Source of the DNA: Demequina maris
GTDB lineage: Bacteria > Actinomycetota > Actinomycetes > Actinomycetales > Demequinaceae
Direction of reading: 5' to 3'
Assembly: GCF_000971155.1 (NCBI RefSeq)
Contig: NZ_BBLX01000009.1
Span: forward strand, 33,931-97,930
DNA: 64,000 bases
Part shown: piece after piece, positions 1 to 8,844 of the stretch
Numbering within the stretch: the stretch's first letter is position 1
Layout of the letters: each line of letters opens with the position of its first letter
Translations under genes and position numbers: made by a program
The notes under the pieces: generated by a model
Seen by the model: only the letters and a program-made list of their open reading frames with translations
What the model was told of the DNA's origin: nothing
The model's database searches: none

Positions 1-830
1 CCCGCGAACGCCCCGCACGCCGCGACCGTGCCCACCGCGACGACCGCGGGCGAGGCCCGCGCGCGCCGCAGCAGGGCGCCGAGCGCCACCGCCAGGATCG
101 CGAAGTGCGCGCCGGACACCGCGGTGAGGTGAGCGAGGCCAGTGGTCCGCATCTGCCCCACCAGCCGACGGTCCATGGCCGACGTGTCGCCGAGCACCAT
201 GCCCGCGACCAGCGGCGCGGTCTCCGCCGGGGCGCCCGCGAGCGCCGTGCGGAACGCCACCCTCGCCCGCTCGGCGGTGGCCCGCCACCCGGTGGGCGGC
301 TCCGCGGCGACGATGCGTCCGTCGAGCAACGCGTCGACCGGCCCCGCCGCGGCGGGCTCGGTGGTGCCGCGCACGGTCACGACACCGCCGCGCGCGGGGG
401 CGCCGTCCGCCGACGCCAGGACGACGACGAGGCCCGCGCCGTGCCGCCACCCCTCCTCTGCCACGTCCCGCCACGCGCGAACCGACACGCGCACAGCAAC
501 GCGCGGCTCGCCGTGGGAGTCGACCGGCCGCACCTCGGCGACGAGGCCGCGCGCCTCCACGACGGCGCGCGCATGCGCCGGGATCCATGCCCGCGCGGTC
601 ACCGCGGCGCCCGTGGTGACGGTGGCGGCGAGCGCGGCCGCCACCGCGAGCACGAGCACCGGGGCGACGCCCGCACCGCCCCGCCTCCACACGCGCGAGG
701 CCAGCGCCGCGATCGCGCACGCGAGCGCCACCGGCAGGCCGGCACGCGGGCCCGCCGCCCAGACGGCGAGCGACGCACCCCAGGCGGCGATCGCCGCCGG
801 GACCAGCCGGAGGTCCCCCCAGCCGCCCAC
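1..830 (-). CDS. comEC: ComEC/Rec2 family competence channel, N-terminal part (cut by window edge)
   Basis: About 276 codons of the N-terminus of the inner-membrane channel that carries single-stranded DNA into the cell during natural transformation. The frame shows two hydrophobic helices near the start, then a soluble DUF4131-like segment (about residues 85-180), then the competence-domain signature TTGLAHLTAVSGAHFAIL near the left edge, which is the family hallmark. I place the start at a GTG (828-830), 4 nt after the comEA stop on the same strand; other GTG starts are possible. The C-terminal metallo-beta-lactamase-like region, if present, is outside the window. I saw no stop or frameshift in the visible part. 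Confidence 0.9.
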   Translation of the reverse strand, partial: MGGWGDLRLVPAAIAAWGASLAVWAAGPRAGLPVALACAIAALASRVWRRGGAGVAPVLVLAVAAALAATVTTGAAVTARAWIPAHARAVVEARGLVAEVRPVDSHGEPRVAVRVSVRAWRDVAEEGWRHGAGLVVVLASADGAPARGGVVTVRGTTEPAAAGPVDALLDGRIVAAEPPTGWRATAERARVAFRTALAGAPAETAPLVAGMVLGDTSAMDRRLVGQMRTTGLAHLTAVSGAHFAILAVALGALLRRARASPAVVAVGTVAACGAFA

Positions 831-834
831 CGTG

Positions 835-1548
835 TCACGTGGTCGCGAGGTCCGCGATGGCCTCGACGATCGACGGCCCCACGCCGGACACGCGCTCGAG
901 GTCCTCCACGACGGCGAACGGCCCGTTGGCCTCGCGGTCGGCGACGATGCGCGCGGCCAGGACCTCGCCGACGCCCGGCAGGGTCTCGAGCGCGGCCTCG
1001 TCCGCCGTGTTGAGGTCGACGCGTGCCGGCGTAGCGGCGGAGCCCACGGGCGCGCCCGCCGCATCCAACCGGCCCACCACGATGTGCTCGCCGTCCGCGA
1101 CCGGCCGCGCGAGGTTGACGGAGGACTCGTCGGCGCGCCGTCCGAGCCCGCCGGCGAGCTCGATCGCGTCGGCGATGCGGGCGCCCACGCGCAGCTCCAC
1201 GAGCCCAGGGCTGCGGACCGCGCCGCTGACGTGGACGATCAGGGCGGCGGCAACGCCACCCGTCGCCGGCGCCGATGCGAGGGCGCTGGGCGAGGCGCTC
1301 GCCACCACGGCCAGGGGCGTCGCTGGCTCCGCGCGCAGGCCCCACCACGCGACGGCCGCGAGCACCGCGAGCACCGCCGCCGCGGTGGCGGCGCTGCGCG
1401 CGTCGAGGCGCCAGCGGGTGGGCTGCGGCGCGGGCGGGTCGGCCCCGTGCCCGGATGCGTACGCGCGCGCCGCGGCGTCGCGCAGCCCGGCGGACCAGCG
1501 TGCGCGCACGTCCTCGGAGGAGGACGTGGCGGGGTCGGAGGCTTCCAT
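835..1548 (-). CDS. comEA: ComEA family DNA-binding competence protein
   Basis: A 237-aa membrane-anchored DNA receptor for natural transformation. A short cytoplasmic N-terminus is followed by one transmembrane helix (about 53-70), an Ala/Pro/Ser linker, an SLBB-type domain (about 103-158, containing VHVSGAVRSPGLVEL) and a C-terminal double helix-hairpin-helix domain (about 177-237, with DLNTADEAALETLPGVG and VSGVGPSIVEAI), which binds duplex DNA. It is first in an apparent operon with comEC. A TANNNT box lies 6 nt before the ATG, supporting this start and a leaderless mRNA. Confidence 0.93.
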   Translation of the reverse strand: MEASDPATSSSEDVRARWSAGLRDAAARAYASGHGADPPAPQPTRWRLDARSAATAAAVLAVLAAVAWWGLRAEPATPLAVVASASPSALASAPATGGVAAALIVHVSGAVRSPGLVELRVGARIADAIELAGGLGRRADESSVNLARPVADGEHIVVGRLDAAGAPVGSAATPARVDLNTADEAALETLPGVGEVLAARIVADREANGPFAVVEDLERVSGVGPSIVEAIADLATT

Positions 1549-1554
1549 GCCGGC

Positions 1555-1560
1555 ACCGTA
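1555..1560 (-). promoter_or_regulatory. Predicted -10 box of a leaderless promoter for comEA
   Basis: TACGGT on the minus strand followed by 6 nt and the comEA ATG, which would put the transcription start at or next to the start codon. The same geometry recurs before at least nine other genes in the window. Confidence 0.5.
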
Positions 1561-1724
1561 GGCACCGGCCCGGCCCCTCGCGTCGATGCCCGGCGTGCGC
1601 GGGGATGGGACAGACGATGCTGCGGGCCGGGGTCATCGGCCCCGGGGGTGCGGACGATCGGCCCCGCCGCTGCCACCAGAAGTGGGGTCTTGGCGCGTAC
1701 CAGGCTCGACGCGACGATGGGAGC

Positions 1725-2276
1725 ATGCTTCAGACAGCCGCGCCGACGCGGAGGAGCACCGTGGCGGTCGCCGTGACGGGCGCCGTCGCGCTGCTCGCGG
1801 CCGGCACCGCCTACGTGCTCGCCGACGGCCCCCTCGGCACGAGCGGCGGCGCCGGGATCTGCTCGCCGGACCGGGCGGAGGGCGTCACGCTGTACTACGG
1901 CGTGCTGCTCGCCAACAACGGCAGCAGCGAGATCGACGTCTGGTCCGTGGACGCCACGGGCGGCAACCTCGGCTCAGTCGAGCTGCTGATCGACCCGACG
2001 GGGCCGGACGTCGGACAGGCGATGGGGACGTTCGAGTGGCCGGTCGACTCCCCGGTCGACGATGCGAACGACGTGATGGCCCGCGCGGTCGCCCCCGCGG
2101 ATGCGACCATCGCGCCGCATGGGACGGGCCAGCTGCTGGTCGCGCTCACGCCGGAGGACCCGGACGAGCGCGCGTGGGTCGACCGCATCGAGATCAGGTA
2201 CGCGAGCGGCTGGCGCGACTACGCGGAGACCTTCGACGGCTACCTGCTGGAGCGCACGCCGCGCCGCTCCTGCTGA
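1725..2276 (+). CDS. Hypothetical membrane-anchored or secreted protein
   Basis: A 183-aa protein I do not recognise. Residues about 12-34 form a hydrophobic segment that could be a signal peptide or an N-terminal anchor. The rest is acidic and rich in beta-prone stretches, with few cysteines (one just after the anchor, one at the very end), and could be a small extracytoplasmic beta-sandwich. The ATG is preceded by GACGAT at a 6-nt spacing, resembling the leaderless geometry seen nearby. It is divergent from comEA and convergent with the DegV gene. Whether it has any role in DNA uptake is unknown. Confidence 0.65.
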   Translation: MLQTAAPTRRSTVAVAVTGAVALLAAGTAYVLADGPLGTSGGAGICSPDRAEGVTLYYGVLLANNGSSEIDVWSVDATGGNLGSVELLIDPTGPDVGQAMGTFEWPVDSPVDDANDVMARAVAPADATIAPHGTGQLLVALTPEDPDERAWVDRIEIRYASGWRDYAETFDGYLLERTPRRSC

Positions 2277-2299
2277 GGCGGCGTGTCCCGGCGAGGGAC

Positions 2300-3154
2300 C
2301 TAGGCCTCGACGGGCAGGTCCGCGACCACCGCCGCGAGCGTCCCCGGGCCGGCGTGGACGGCCAGCACCGCGCTCACCTCGGCGACCGCGACGGGCCCGA
2401 GCCACGGATGGCGGGCCTCGATCTCGCGCGCGGCCTCGACCGCGGCCTCCTCCGCGCCCACGCCGTGGACGGTCACGACCGGATGCGTGCGCCCGGCCAG
2501 CGCATCGTCCACCGCGGCGTGCAGCGCCGCCCGCGCCCTGGCCGCGGAGCGCACGCGCCCGACGAGCGCCACCTCGCCGTCGCGCACCTCGAGCACCGGC
2601 CGGATGCCCAGCACGCGACCGACCGCCGCGACCGCGGGGCCGATCCGGCCGCCGCGGCGCAGGTGGTCGAGCGACTCCACCGTGAACACGCAGTGCGAGC
2701 CCGCGGCGACGGTGCGCGCGGCCTCCGCGACGTCGGCGAGCGTGCCGCCGGTCCTCGCCACATGGGCCGCCGCGAGCGCGGCGTAGCCGGCCGCCATCGC
2801 GACCGTGCCCGTGTCGACCACCTCGCACGGCACCGGGGCGCGCCCGGCGGCCGCCTCAGCCGCCTCGCACGTGCCCGACAGTGCGCGCGACATCGCCACG
2901 AGGACGATGCCGTCGGCGCCTCCGGCGACGGCCGCGGCGATGGCCTCGTCGAACGCGGCCGGGGTGGGCTGCGACGTCGACACCGCGGCGCCGTCACGCA
3001 GGTGCGCGACGACCTCGTCGGGGCCGATGCCGATGCCCTCCGCGAGCGCCCCGCCGTCGACGATCACCTGCAGCGGGACGACGCCGATGCTGCGGCTCTC
3101 CGCCAGCCCAGGGGGCAGCGAGGCCGCGGAGTCCGCGATGACGGCGACGGTCAT
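2300..3154 (-). CDS. DegV family fatty-acid-binding protein
   Basis: A 284-aa DegV protein. Family members bind fatty acids and in some bacteria (FakB) present them to a fatty-acid kinase. The N-terminal part starts MTVAVIADSAASLPPGLA, where the first strand and Asp-Ser belong to the fold, and the STSQPTP motif near residue 83 is typical of the ligand pocket. It ends in a second alpha/beta lobe. No FakA kinase gene is visible here, so the acyl partner is unknown. TAGGGT lies 6 nt before the ATG, supporting the start. It follows leuS on the same strand but the hairpin between them suggests separate transcription. Confidence 0.88.
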   Translation of the reverse strand: MTVAVIADSAASLPPGLAESRSIGVVPLQVIVDGGALAEGIGIGPDEVVAHLRDGAAVSTSQPTPAAFDEAIAAAVAGGADGIVLVAMSRALSGTCEAAEAAAGRAPVPCEVVDTGTVAMAAGYAALAAAHVARTGGTLADVAEAARTVAAGSHCVFTVESLDHLRRGGRIGPAVAAVGRVLGIRPVLEVRDGEVALVGRVRSAARARAALHAAVDDALAGRTHPVVTVHGVGAEEAAVEAAREIEARHPWLGPVAVAEVSAVLAVHAGPGTLAAVVADLPVEA

Positions 3155-3160
3155 GCCGTC

Positions 3161-3166
3161 ACCCTA
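3161..3166 (-). promoter_or_regulatory. Predicted -10 box of a leaderless promoter for the DegV gene
   Basis: TAGGGT on the minus strand, then 6 nt, then the ATG at 3154. Confidence 0.45.
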
Positions 3167-3195
3167 GCGGCGGCGGGGCCGACGGGCGGCTCCGC

Positions 3196-3223
3196 GGCGG
3201 CGCCACCCGCGGGTGGCGCCGCC
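3196..3223 (-). terminator. Strong GC hairpin after leuS
   Basis: A perfect 13-bp inverted repeat (3196-3208 with 3211-3223) with a 2-nt centre, lying 7 nt beyond the leuS stop. There is no clear T-run, as is common in actinobacteria. It separates leuS from the DegV gene's own promoter. Confidence 0.7.
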
Positions 3224-3229
3224 GGCGGA

Positions 3230-5731
3230 TCAGGCCGTGACGATGTTGACGAGCTTGGGCGCGCGCACGATGACGGTGCGGATCGCGGCGTCCCCGATGG
3301 CCCGCTTCGCGCCGTCGGAGGCCAGCGCGAGCTCGCGCAGCTCGTCCTCGGAGATGCCCGGGGGCACCTCGAGGCGGCCGCGCACCTTGCCCTTGACCTG
3401 GACGATGCACGTGACGGTCTCCTCGACGAGCAGCGACTCGTCGACGGCCGGGTAGGTCGCCAGCGCCACGTCCTGGTGGCCGAGCATGCTCCACATGTCC
3501 TCGGCGCAGTACGGCGCGAAGAGGCTCAGGAGGATGGTGACCACCTCGGCGGCCTCGCGCACGGCCGGGTCGGAGGCGCCGGCGCCCGAGTCGATCGCCT
3601 TGCGCGTCGCGTTGACCAGCTCCATGACGCGGGCGACCACGACGTTGAACTTGAAGCCCTCGACCAGCTCCTGCGAATCGGCCAGGGTGCGGTGCGTGAT
3701 CGCGCGCAGCGCGGCGTCGCCGGTCCTCGGGTCGACGCCCGGCTCGGAGGTCACGTCGCGCGCCAGACGCCACGCGCGGGCGAGGAACTTCGCGGAACCA
3801 CCGGGCGAGACGTCGGCCCAGTCGATGTCGTCCTCCGGCGGGCCGGCGAACGCCATGGTGAGGCGGATGGCGTCGACGCCGAACTCGTCGAGCTGCTCGG
3901 ACAGACGCACCAGGTTGCCGCGCGACTTCGACATCGCGGAGCCGTCCATCTGCACCATGCCCTGGTTGAGGAGGGCGGAGAACGGCTCGCCGAAGTCGAT
4001 CATGCCCATGTCGCGCAGCGCCTTGGTGAAGAAGCGCGAGTACAGCAGGTGCAGGATCGCGTGGGTGACGCCGCCGACATATTGGTCGATCGGCGCCCAG
4101 CGCTTCGCCTGGACCAGGTCGAACGGGCCGTCGGTCTTCTGCGGCGACAGGTAGCGCAGGAAGTACCAGGACGAATCCACGAAGGTGTCCATGGTGTCGG
4201 TGTCGCGCAGGGCGGCACCGCCGCATGACGGGCAGGTCGTGTTGACCCAGTCCGTCGCGGCCGCGAGCGGCGACTGGCCCTTGGGCTTGAGGTCGAGGCC
4301 CTCGGCGGCGGGAAGCGTCACCGGGAGCTGGTCGTCGGGGACAGGGACCTCGCCGCAGGTCTCGCAGTGGATGATCGGGATGGGCGTGCCCCAGTAGCGC
4401 TGGCGGGAGATCAGCCAGTCGCGCAGGCGGTAGTTGGTGGACGCGTGGCCGGTGCCGGCGGTCTCGAGCTCGGCGGTGATGGCCGCGATCGCCTCGGCCT
4501 TCGCGAGGCCGTTCAGCGACTCCGAGTTGATCAGCACGCCGTCGCCCGTCGCGGCGACGCCCGTCTCGGCGGGGTCGCCGAAGGGCTCTCCCGCATCGTC
4601 CCGGCAGTCGAGGACCACCCGGACCGGCAGGTCCATGGCGCGCGCGAAGTCGAGGTCGCGCTGGTCGTGCGCGGGCACGGCCATGATCGCGCCGTGGCCG
4701 TAGTCGGCGAGCACGTAGTCCGAGGCCCAGATGGGCAGGCGCTCGCCGTTGACCGGGTTGACGCCGTAGCGCTGCAGGAACACGCCGGTCTTGGGGCGGT
4801 CGGTCGCGAGTCGGTCGATCTCGTTCTCGCCCTTGACCTTCTCGACGTAGGCGGCGAACGCCTCCTGGGTCGCGGCGTCCGCACCCTCGGCGAGCTCGGC
4901 GGCCAGGTCGGAGTCGGCCGCGACCACCATGAAGGTCGCGCCGTACAGGGTGTCGGGACGCGTGGTGTAGATGTCGATGGGCTCGTCGCGGCCCTCGATG
5001 GTGAAGGACACGTCGGCGCCGGACGAGCGGCCGATCCAGTTGCGCTGCATCGCGATCACCTTCGACGGCCACGAGCCGCGCAGGTTCTCCAGCTCGTCGA
5101 GCAGCTCGTCGGCGTACTCCGTGACCTTGAAGTACCACTGGTTGAGCTTCTTCTTGGTGACCGGGGTGTCGCACCGCTCGCACAGGCCGCCCACGACCTG
5201 CTCGTTCGCGAGCACCGTCTGGTCCTTGGGGCACCAGTTGACGTTGGAGTGCTTGCGGTACGCGAGGCCGCGCTCGAACATCCGGGTGAAGATCCACTGG
5301 TTCCAGCGGTAGTAGTCGGGACGATGCGTCATCAGCACGCGGTCCCAGTCGAACGAGCACGCGTAACGCTTCATCGAGCTCAGCTGCTGCGCGATGTTGT
5401 CCTCGGTCCAGCCGGCGGGGTCGATGCCGCGCTTGATCGCCGCGTTCTCCGCGGGCAGGCCGAAGGAGTCCCAGCCGATCGGGTGGAGGACGTTGAAGCC
5501 CTTCTGCACCCAGTGGCGGGAGATGACGTCGCCGAGCGCGTACGCCTCGGCGTGGCCCATGTGAAGGTCGCCGGAGGGGTACGGGAACATGTCGAGCACG
5601 TACTTCGTCGGGCGCGCATCGTCCTCGCGGCCCGAGCGGAAGGGCTGGCGCTCCTCCCACACGGGAAGCCAGCGGGCCTCGATCTCGTGGAAGTCGTAGC
5701 GGTGCTCGTCGGTCTGGGGCGTCTCGGTCAC
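3230..5731 (-). CDS. leuS: Leucyl-tRNA synthetase
   Basis: An 833-aa class I aminoacyl-tRNA synthetase that charges tRNA-Leu, close to the usual bacterial length. The HIGH motif is HMGH (about 57-60), preceded by the typical [10 protein letters not shown]. The KMSKS loop is AMSKSRGN (about 598-605). A CP1 editing domain follows the Zn-type cysteine segment (CERCDTPV), and the second catalytic-half marker [20 protein letters not shown] is present. The start is GTG 5729-5731: TAGAAT sits exactly 6 nt upstream, so a leaderless transcript is likely. Three copies of the dispersed 10-bp word lie inside the gene and one lies just upstream of its -10. Confidence 0.98.
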   Translation of the reverse strand: MTETPQTDEHRYDFHEIEARWLPVWEERQPFRSGREDDARPTKYVLDMFPYPSGDLHMGHAEAYALGDVISRHWVQKGFNVLHPIGWDSFGLPAENAAIKRGIDPAGWTEDNIAQQLSSMKRYACSFDWDRVLMTHRPDYYRWNQWIFTRMFERGLAYRKHSNVNWCPKDQTVLANEQVVGGLCERCDTPVTKKKLNQWYFKVTEYADELLDELENLRGSWPSKVIAMQRNWIGRSSGADVSFTIEGRDEPIDIYTTRPDTLYGATFMVVAADSDLAAELAEGADAATQEAFAAYVEKVKGENEIDRLATDRPKTGVFLQRYGVNPVNGERLPIWASDYVLADYGHGAIMAVPAHDQRDLDFARAMDLPVRVVLDCRDDAGEPFGDPAETGVAATGDGVLINSESLNGLAKAEAIAAITAELETAGTGHASTNYRLRDWLISRQRYWGTPIPIIHCETCGEVPVPDDQLPVTLPAAEGLDLKPKGQSPLAAATDWVNTTCPSCGGAALRDTDTMDTFVDSSWYFLRYLSPQKTDGPFDLVQAKRWAPIDQYVGGVTHAILHLLYSRFFTKALRDMGMIDFGEPFSALLNQGMVQMDGSAMSKSRGNLVRLSEQLDEFGVDAIRLTMAFAGPPEDDIDWADVSPGGSAKFLARAWRLARDVTSEPGVDPRTGDAALRAITHRTLADSQELVEGFKFNVVVARVMELVNATRKAIDSGAGASDPAVREAAEVVTILLSLFAPYCAEDMWSMLGHQDVALATYPAVDESLLVEETVTCIVQVKGKVRGRLEVPPGISEDELRELALASDGAKRAIGDAAIRTVIVRAPKLVNIVTA

Positions 5732-5737
5732 CCGAGG

Positions 5738-5743
5738 ATTCTA
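5738..5743 (-). promoter_or_regulatory. Predicted -10 box of the leuS leaderless promoter
   Basis: TAGAAT on the minus strand with a 6-nt spacer to the GTG start. It is the best -10 match in the left half of the window. Confidence 0.6.
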
Positions 5744-5948
5744 CCGAGGGACGATGCGCGGATGGGCCGCGCCCGCAGGGGTGCCCGTTCGGGGCGGACG
5801 ACCGGCGTCCCCGGCGGCTCCAACGGCCTCACCCGCCAGCCACCCGGGGCGCCGGCCGCGAGGAGGGCTCCGGCACCCCGCTCCGGCCCGGCCGCGCGGT
5901 CATCGTTCGCGGACCAGGGATGTTGCTGACGCGTAACCGCGAGTGACA

Positions 5949-6021
5949 TTGACCACATCTACGCATGGGCGAAATGTGGCATACCCCACAAACCCCTGCC
6001 GGGACTACCGGAATCGCGATT
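5949..6021 (+). promoter_or_regulatory. Candidate control region of the CAP-protein gene
   Basis: The 354-bp gap between leuS and the CAP gene is relatively AT-rich. It contains a TTGACC (5949-5954), three half-sites CCACA(T) 5953-5958, (A)TGTGG 5974-5979 and CCACA 5986-5990 forming two nested inverted repeats, and a perfect palindrome AATCGCGATT (6012-6021). The TGTGG-N6-CCACA pair has the spacing of a CRP/FNR-type site, but the half-site is not the canonical one. No convincing -10 is placed. Confidence 0.3.
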
Positions 6022-6085
6022 TCATGCCGATATCCACGACGGAGACGGGCGCACAAGGCCCGTGGTCCACGAACAGGAGGTCAGC

Positions 6086-6847
6086 ATGCGCCCGTCCGCC
6101 ACCGCGGTCCCGCACACCCTCGCGAGCAAAGCCGTGCTCGCCCTCATCGGAGTGCTCGTCGTCGCCCTCGGGCTGACCGGAGGTCCGGCGGACGCCGCCG
6201 TCGACCCCATGACGAAGGTGCTCCAGCGCACCAACACGTACCGCGCGGACGAGGGCCTCAAGCCGCTCAACCTGCGCACCGGGATCGTCGACGTGTCCCA
6301 GGGCTGGAGCGGGCACATGAAGTCGACCCGCACCCTCGCCCACAACCCCAACTTCTCCAGCCAGATGCCGTCCGGCCTCTACAGCGCCGCCGAGAACGTC
6401 GGCTACGCCTGTGGTTACGGCACCAAGGCCGCGAACACCAACGCGATCATGTCGGCGTGGCTCAAGTCCGCGGGCCACGAGGCCAACATCACCGGCAACT
6501 ACACCGACATCGGCATCGGCATCGCGTACGACAAGTCCAGCGACTGCGCCTGGGCCACCCAGAACTTCGGCAAGTACCCGCTGTCCTTCAACAAGGCGCC
6601 GCGCCCCGAGGTCAACGGCACGCTCAAGATGGGCAACTACGTTGCCGCCAAGACCGGAACGTGGCGTCCGAGCCCGAACTTCCAGTACCGGTGGTTCCGC
6701 GACGGCAAGCGCATCGATGGCGCCACCGGCAAGACCTACAAGCTGCGGTGGGCCGACAAGGGCCACACGATCAAGGTCAAGGTCATCGCGAAGAAGAGCG
6801 GCTACAAGACGACCAAGCGCATGAGCGTGGGCGTCAAGTTCAGCTGA
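6086..6847 (+). CDS. Secreted CAP/SCP-domain protein with C-terminal Ig-like repeat
   Basis: A 253-aa exported protein. The N-terminus carries a signal peptide (hydrophobic about 18-40, cleavage near PADAA). Residues about 45-165 form a CAP (SCP/PR-1, YkwD-type) domain: TNTYRADEGLKPLNL, the region around SGHMKSTRTLAHNPNFSSQM, and AAENVGYACGYG. The C-terminal 80 residues look like the short beta repeat common on actinobacterial surface proteins (TGTWRPSPNFQYRWFRDGK, ATGKTYKL, GHTIKVKV). The ATG at 6086 has AGGAGGT 5 nt upstream, so it is preferred to the in-frame start 24 nt earlier. The substrate is unknown. Confidence 0.85.
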   Translation: MRPSATAVPHTLASKAVLALIGVLVVALGLTGGPADAAVDPMTKVLQRTNTYRADEGLKPLNLRTGIVDVSQGWSGHMKSTRTLAHNPNFSSQMPSGLYSAAENVGYACGYGTKAANTNAIMSAWLKSAGHEANITGNYTDIGIGIAYDKSSDCAWATQNFGKYPLSFNKAPRPEVNGTLKMGNYVAAKTGTWRPSPNFQYRWFRDGKRIDGATGKTYKLRWADKGHTIKVKVIAKKSGYKTTKRMSVGVKFS

Positions 6848-6995
6848 CCTCCCCGGGCCCCCCTTGCGCAGCCGTGGCACCATGGAAGGACGCCGTGCGC
6901 CAGGGCACCACGTGACGGCATCGACTCACGCCTGACGCGGCCCCTCGCGGGGCACCCCCGACGCACGGCCGCCCGGCTGCGGAGGGAGGGAGCCG

Positions 6996-8825
6996 ATGCC
7001 GCATCGAAGCGGGTCGGGGCACCCCCTCGTCCTGCGCTCGGGGCTCGCGACGGCGGCCGTCGCGGGGAGCCTCCTGCTCGCCTGCCCCACCGCCGCCACG
7101 GCCGCGACCGTCACGCCCTCCCCCGCCCCGCCCGAGGCCTCCGCCTCGCCCGAGACCACCGTCACGCCGGACGATGCGGCGGTCGCCCACGCGGAGGCGA
7201 CCCCCGAGCCCACCGCCGAGCCCGCGCCGACCGCCACGACCGAGGAGCCCGCGCCGGAGCCGGCTACCGACCCGGATCCCGCGCCGACCACGGATGCGGG
7301 CGGGGGCAAGGCGTCCGGCGGCAGCGCCGGCGGTACCTCCGGCGGCACGACCACGTCTCCCGAGCCGGACGCGACGACCGCCCCTGCGGACGACGCGCCC
7401 GACACCGGCTCCGGCGGGTCGACCGGGACGACCACCCCGTCGCCCTCCCCCGCCGCGCCCGAGTCGACGCCGTACGACCCCGACGCCCCCGCATCGGCCG
7501 GGGTGCCCGGACCGGAGGCGCTCGAGCCCGTGACGTTCGACGACGTGTCGGACCTCCTGGGCGACCCGACCTACTCGGTGTTCGCCGGGCCGATCGCGTG
7601 GATGGGTCGTGCCGGCATCGCGGACGGCGTCCTCACCGAGGCCGGGCGCGCGTACCAGCCCGAGGCCACGCTCACGCGCGGCGAGTTCGCGGCCTTCCTG
7701 TACCGCCTCGCCGGGTCGCCCGCGCGCATCGTCCCGAAGGCGTCGCCGTTCGCCGACGCCGGGCGCCGCGACACCGATCATGCGGCGGAGATCGCGTGGC
7801 TCGCCGCGCAGGGCATCGTCACCGGCCGGCTCGACGGCACCGCGCGCGCGTTCCGGCCCGACGACCCGCTCACGCGGGGCGCGATGGCCCGCTGGCTGTA
7901 CCGCTTCGCCGGGGCGCCCGACGTCAAGGCGAAGGACCGGGGCGTGTACGCCGACGTGGTCGCGGGTTCCGAGACGGACGATGCGGCGAGCTGGCTCGCG
8001 GAGACCGTCGGCGAGCTCGGGTCGGAGGGCCCCGACGGGCTCGAGCTCCACCCCGGCGCGACGCTCTCGCGCGGCGCGATCGCGGCGATCCTGCAGCTCG
8101 CGCATCGTGCCGACGTCGGCTTCGTGTCCTGGGCGGCGCCGCTGCGGCTCGTCGACCCCACGGTGGTGCAGGTGGACGTCGACAGCGCGCTGAACCTGCG
8201 CGCGGGACCGTCGACGAACGCCGCGATCGCGATGCAGCGCGAGGACGGGGCGTCGCTCGAGACCACCGGCGCGGTCACCTCGGACGGCTGGGTCGAGGTG
8301 GTCGTGGGCGACCGCCTGCTGTGGGCCTCGCCCGGCTACCTCGCGGTCGACGGCACCGGCGGCTCGACCGCGACCGGCGGCGCGGCGGGAGGCGTCGGCA
8401 CCACCGCGCCCGCGCTCGCCGCGGAGTACGAGAACGGCCGGATCCCCGCGTCGGCGCTGTGCGGCCTCCCCTGGCACGAGGACCTGCTGCTCGCGTGCGG
8501 CGCGGCGGACGACCTCACGCGGCTCGACGCGGCCTTCCACGACCTGTTCGGCCTGCACATCCCGGTCTCGAGCGCGTACCGCGACTACGCGGGCCAGCTC
8601 GCGGCGACCGCGCGCTACGGCGGCATGGCGGCGGTCCCCGGCACGTCCAACCACGGCTGGGGCGAGGCGATCGACCTCTCCGAGCCCGGGCTGCCCGGGG
8701 GCTACGACGGCGAGGCCTACGCGTGGCTCGTGTCCGCGGCCCCGCAGTACGGGTGGACGCTCCCCGGCTGGGCGCAGCCGGGCGGCTCCAAGCCGGAGCC
8801 GTGGCACCTCGAGCACCTCGGCTGA
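6996..8825 (+). CDS. Secreted D,D-carboxypeptidase (VanY type) with SLH and SH3b domains
   Basis: A 609-aa modular cell-wall protein. Order: signal peptide (about 1-36; LLLAC at 26-30 could instead be a lipobox), a Pro/Thr/Ala/Glu-rich spacer (about 37-170), three S-layer-homology repeats (about 178-370, each with the TRGEFAAFLYRLAG type of motif), a bacterial SH3 domain (about 390-450, with ALNLRAGPSTNAA), and a VanY-like peptidase domain (about 478-609). The zinc-site motifs NHGWGEAIDL and PWHLEHL are intact, so activity is likely. A purine-rich ribosome site (GGAGGGAGGG) precedes the ATG. SLH repeats would tether it to secondary wall polymers. Confidence 0.9.
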   Translation: MPHRSGSGHPLVLRSGLATAAVAGSLLLACPTAATAATVTPSPAPPEASASPETTVTPDDAAVAHAEATPEPTAEPAPTATTEEPAPEPATDPDPAPTTDAGGGKASGGSAGGTSGGTTTSPEPDATTAPADDAPDTGSGGSTGTTTPSPSPAAPESTPYDPDAPASAGVPGPEALEPVTFDDVSDLLGDPTYSVFAGPIAWMGRAGIADGVLTEAGRAYQPEATLTRGEFAAFLYRLAGSPARIVPKASPFADAGRRDTDHAAEIAWLAAQGIVTGRLDGTARAFRPDDPLTRGAMARWLYRFAGAPDVKAKDRGVYADVVAGSETDDAASWLAETVGELGSEGPDGLELHPGATLSRGAIAAILQLAHRADVGFVSWAAPLRLVDPTVVQVDVDSALNLRAGPSTNAAIAMQREDGASLETTGAVTSDGWVEVVVGDRLLWASPGYLAVDGTGGSTATGGAAGGVGTTAPALAAEYENGRIPASALCGLPWHEDLLLACGAADDLTRLDAAFHDLFGLHIPVSSAYRDYAGQLAATARYGGMAAVPGTSNHGWGEAIDLSEPGLPGGYDGEAYAWLVSAAPQYGWTLPGWAQPGGSKPEPWHLEHLG

Positions 8826-8844
8826 GGCGCCCGCCGCATCGTCC

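Noticed and set aside
1586..4228. Very long open frame on the plus strand (880 codons) and similar ones at 27263-29935 (+), 16609-20502 (-), 46948-50046 (-) and 33296-34795 (-).
   Set aside because: They run antisense or out of frame over well-identified genes and translate to Arg/Gly/Ala/Pro-rich sequence without family features. Stop-free shadow frames are expected at this GC content.
6848..6995. Possible cyclic-di-AMP riboswitch before the cell-wall peptidase gene.
   Set aside because: Such riboswitches precede actinobacterial wall-hydrolase genes, but I could not find the conserved core sequence in this 148-bp gap.
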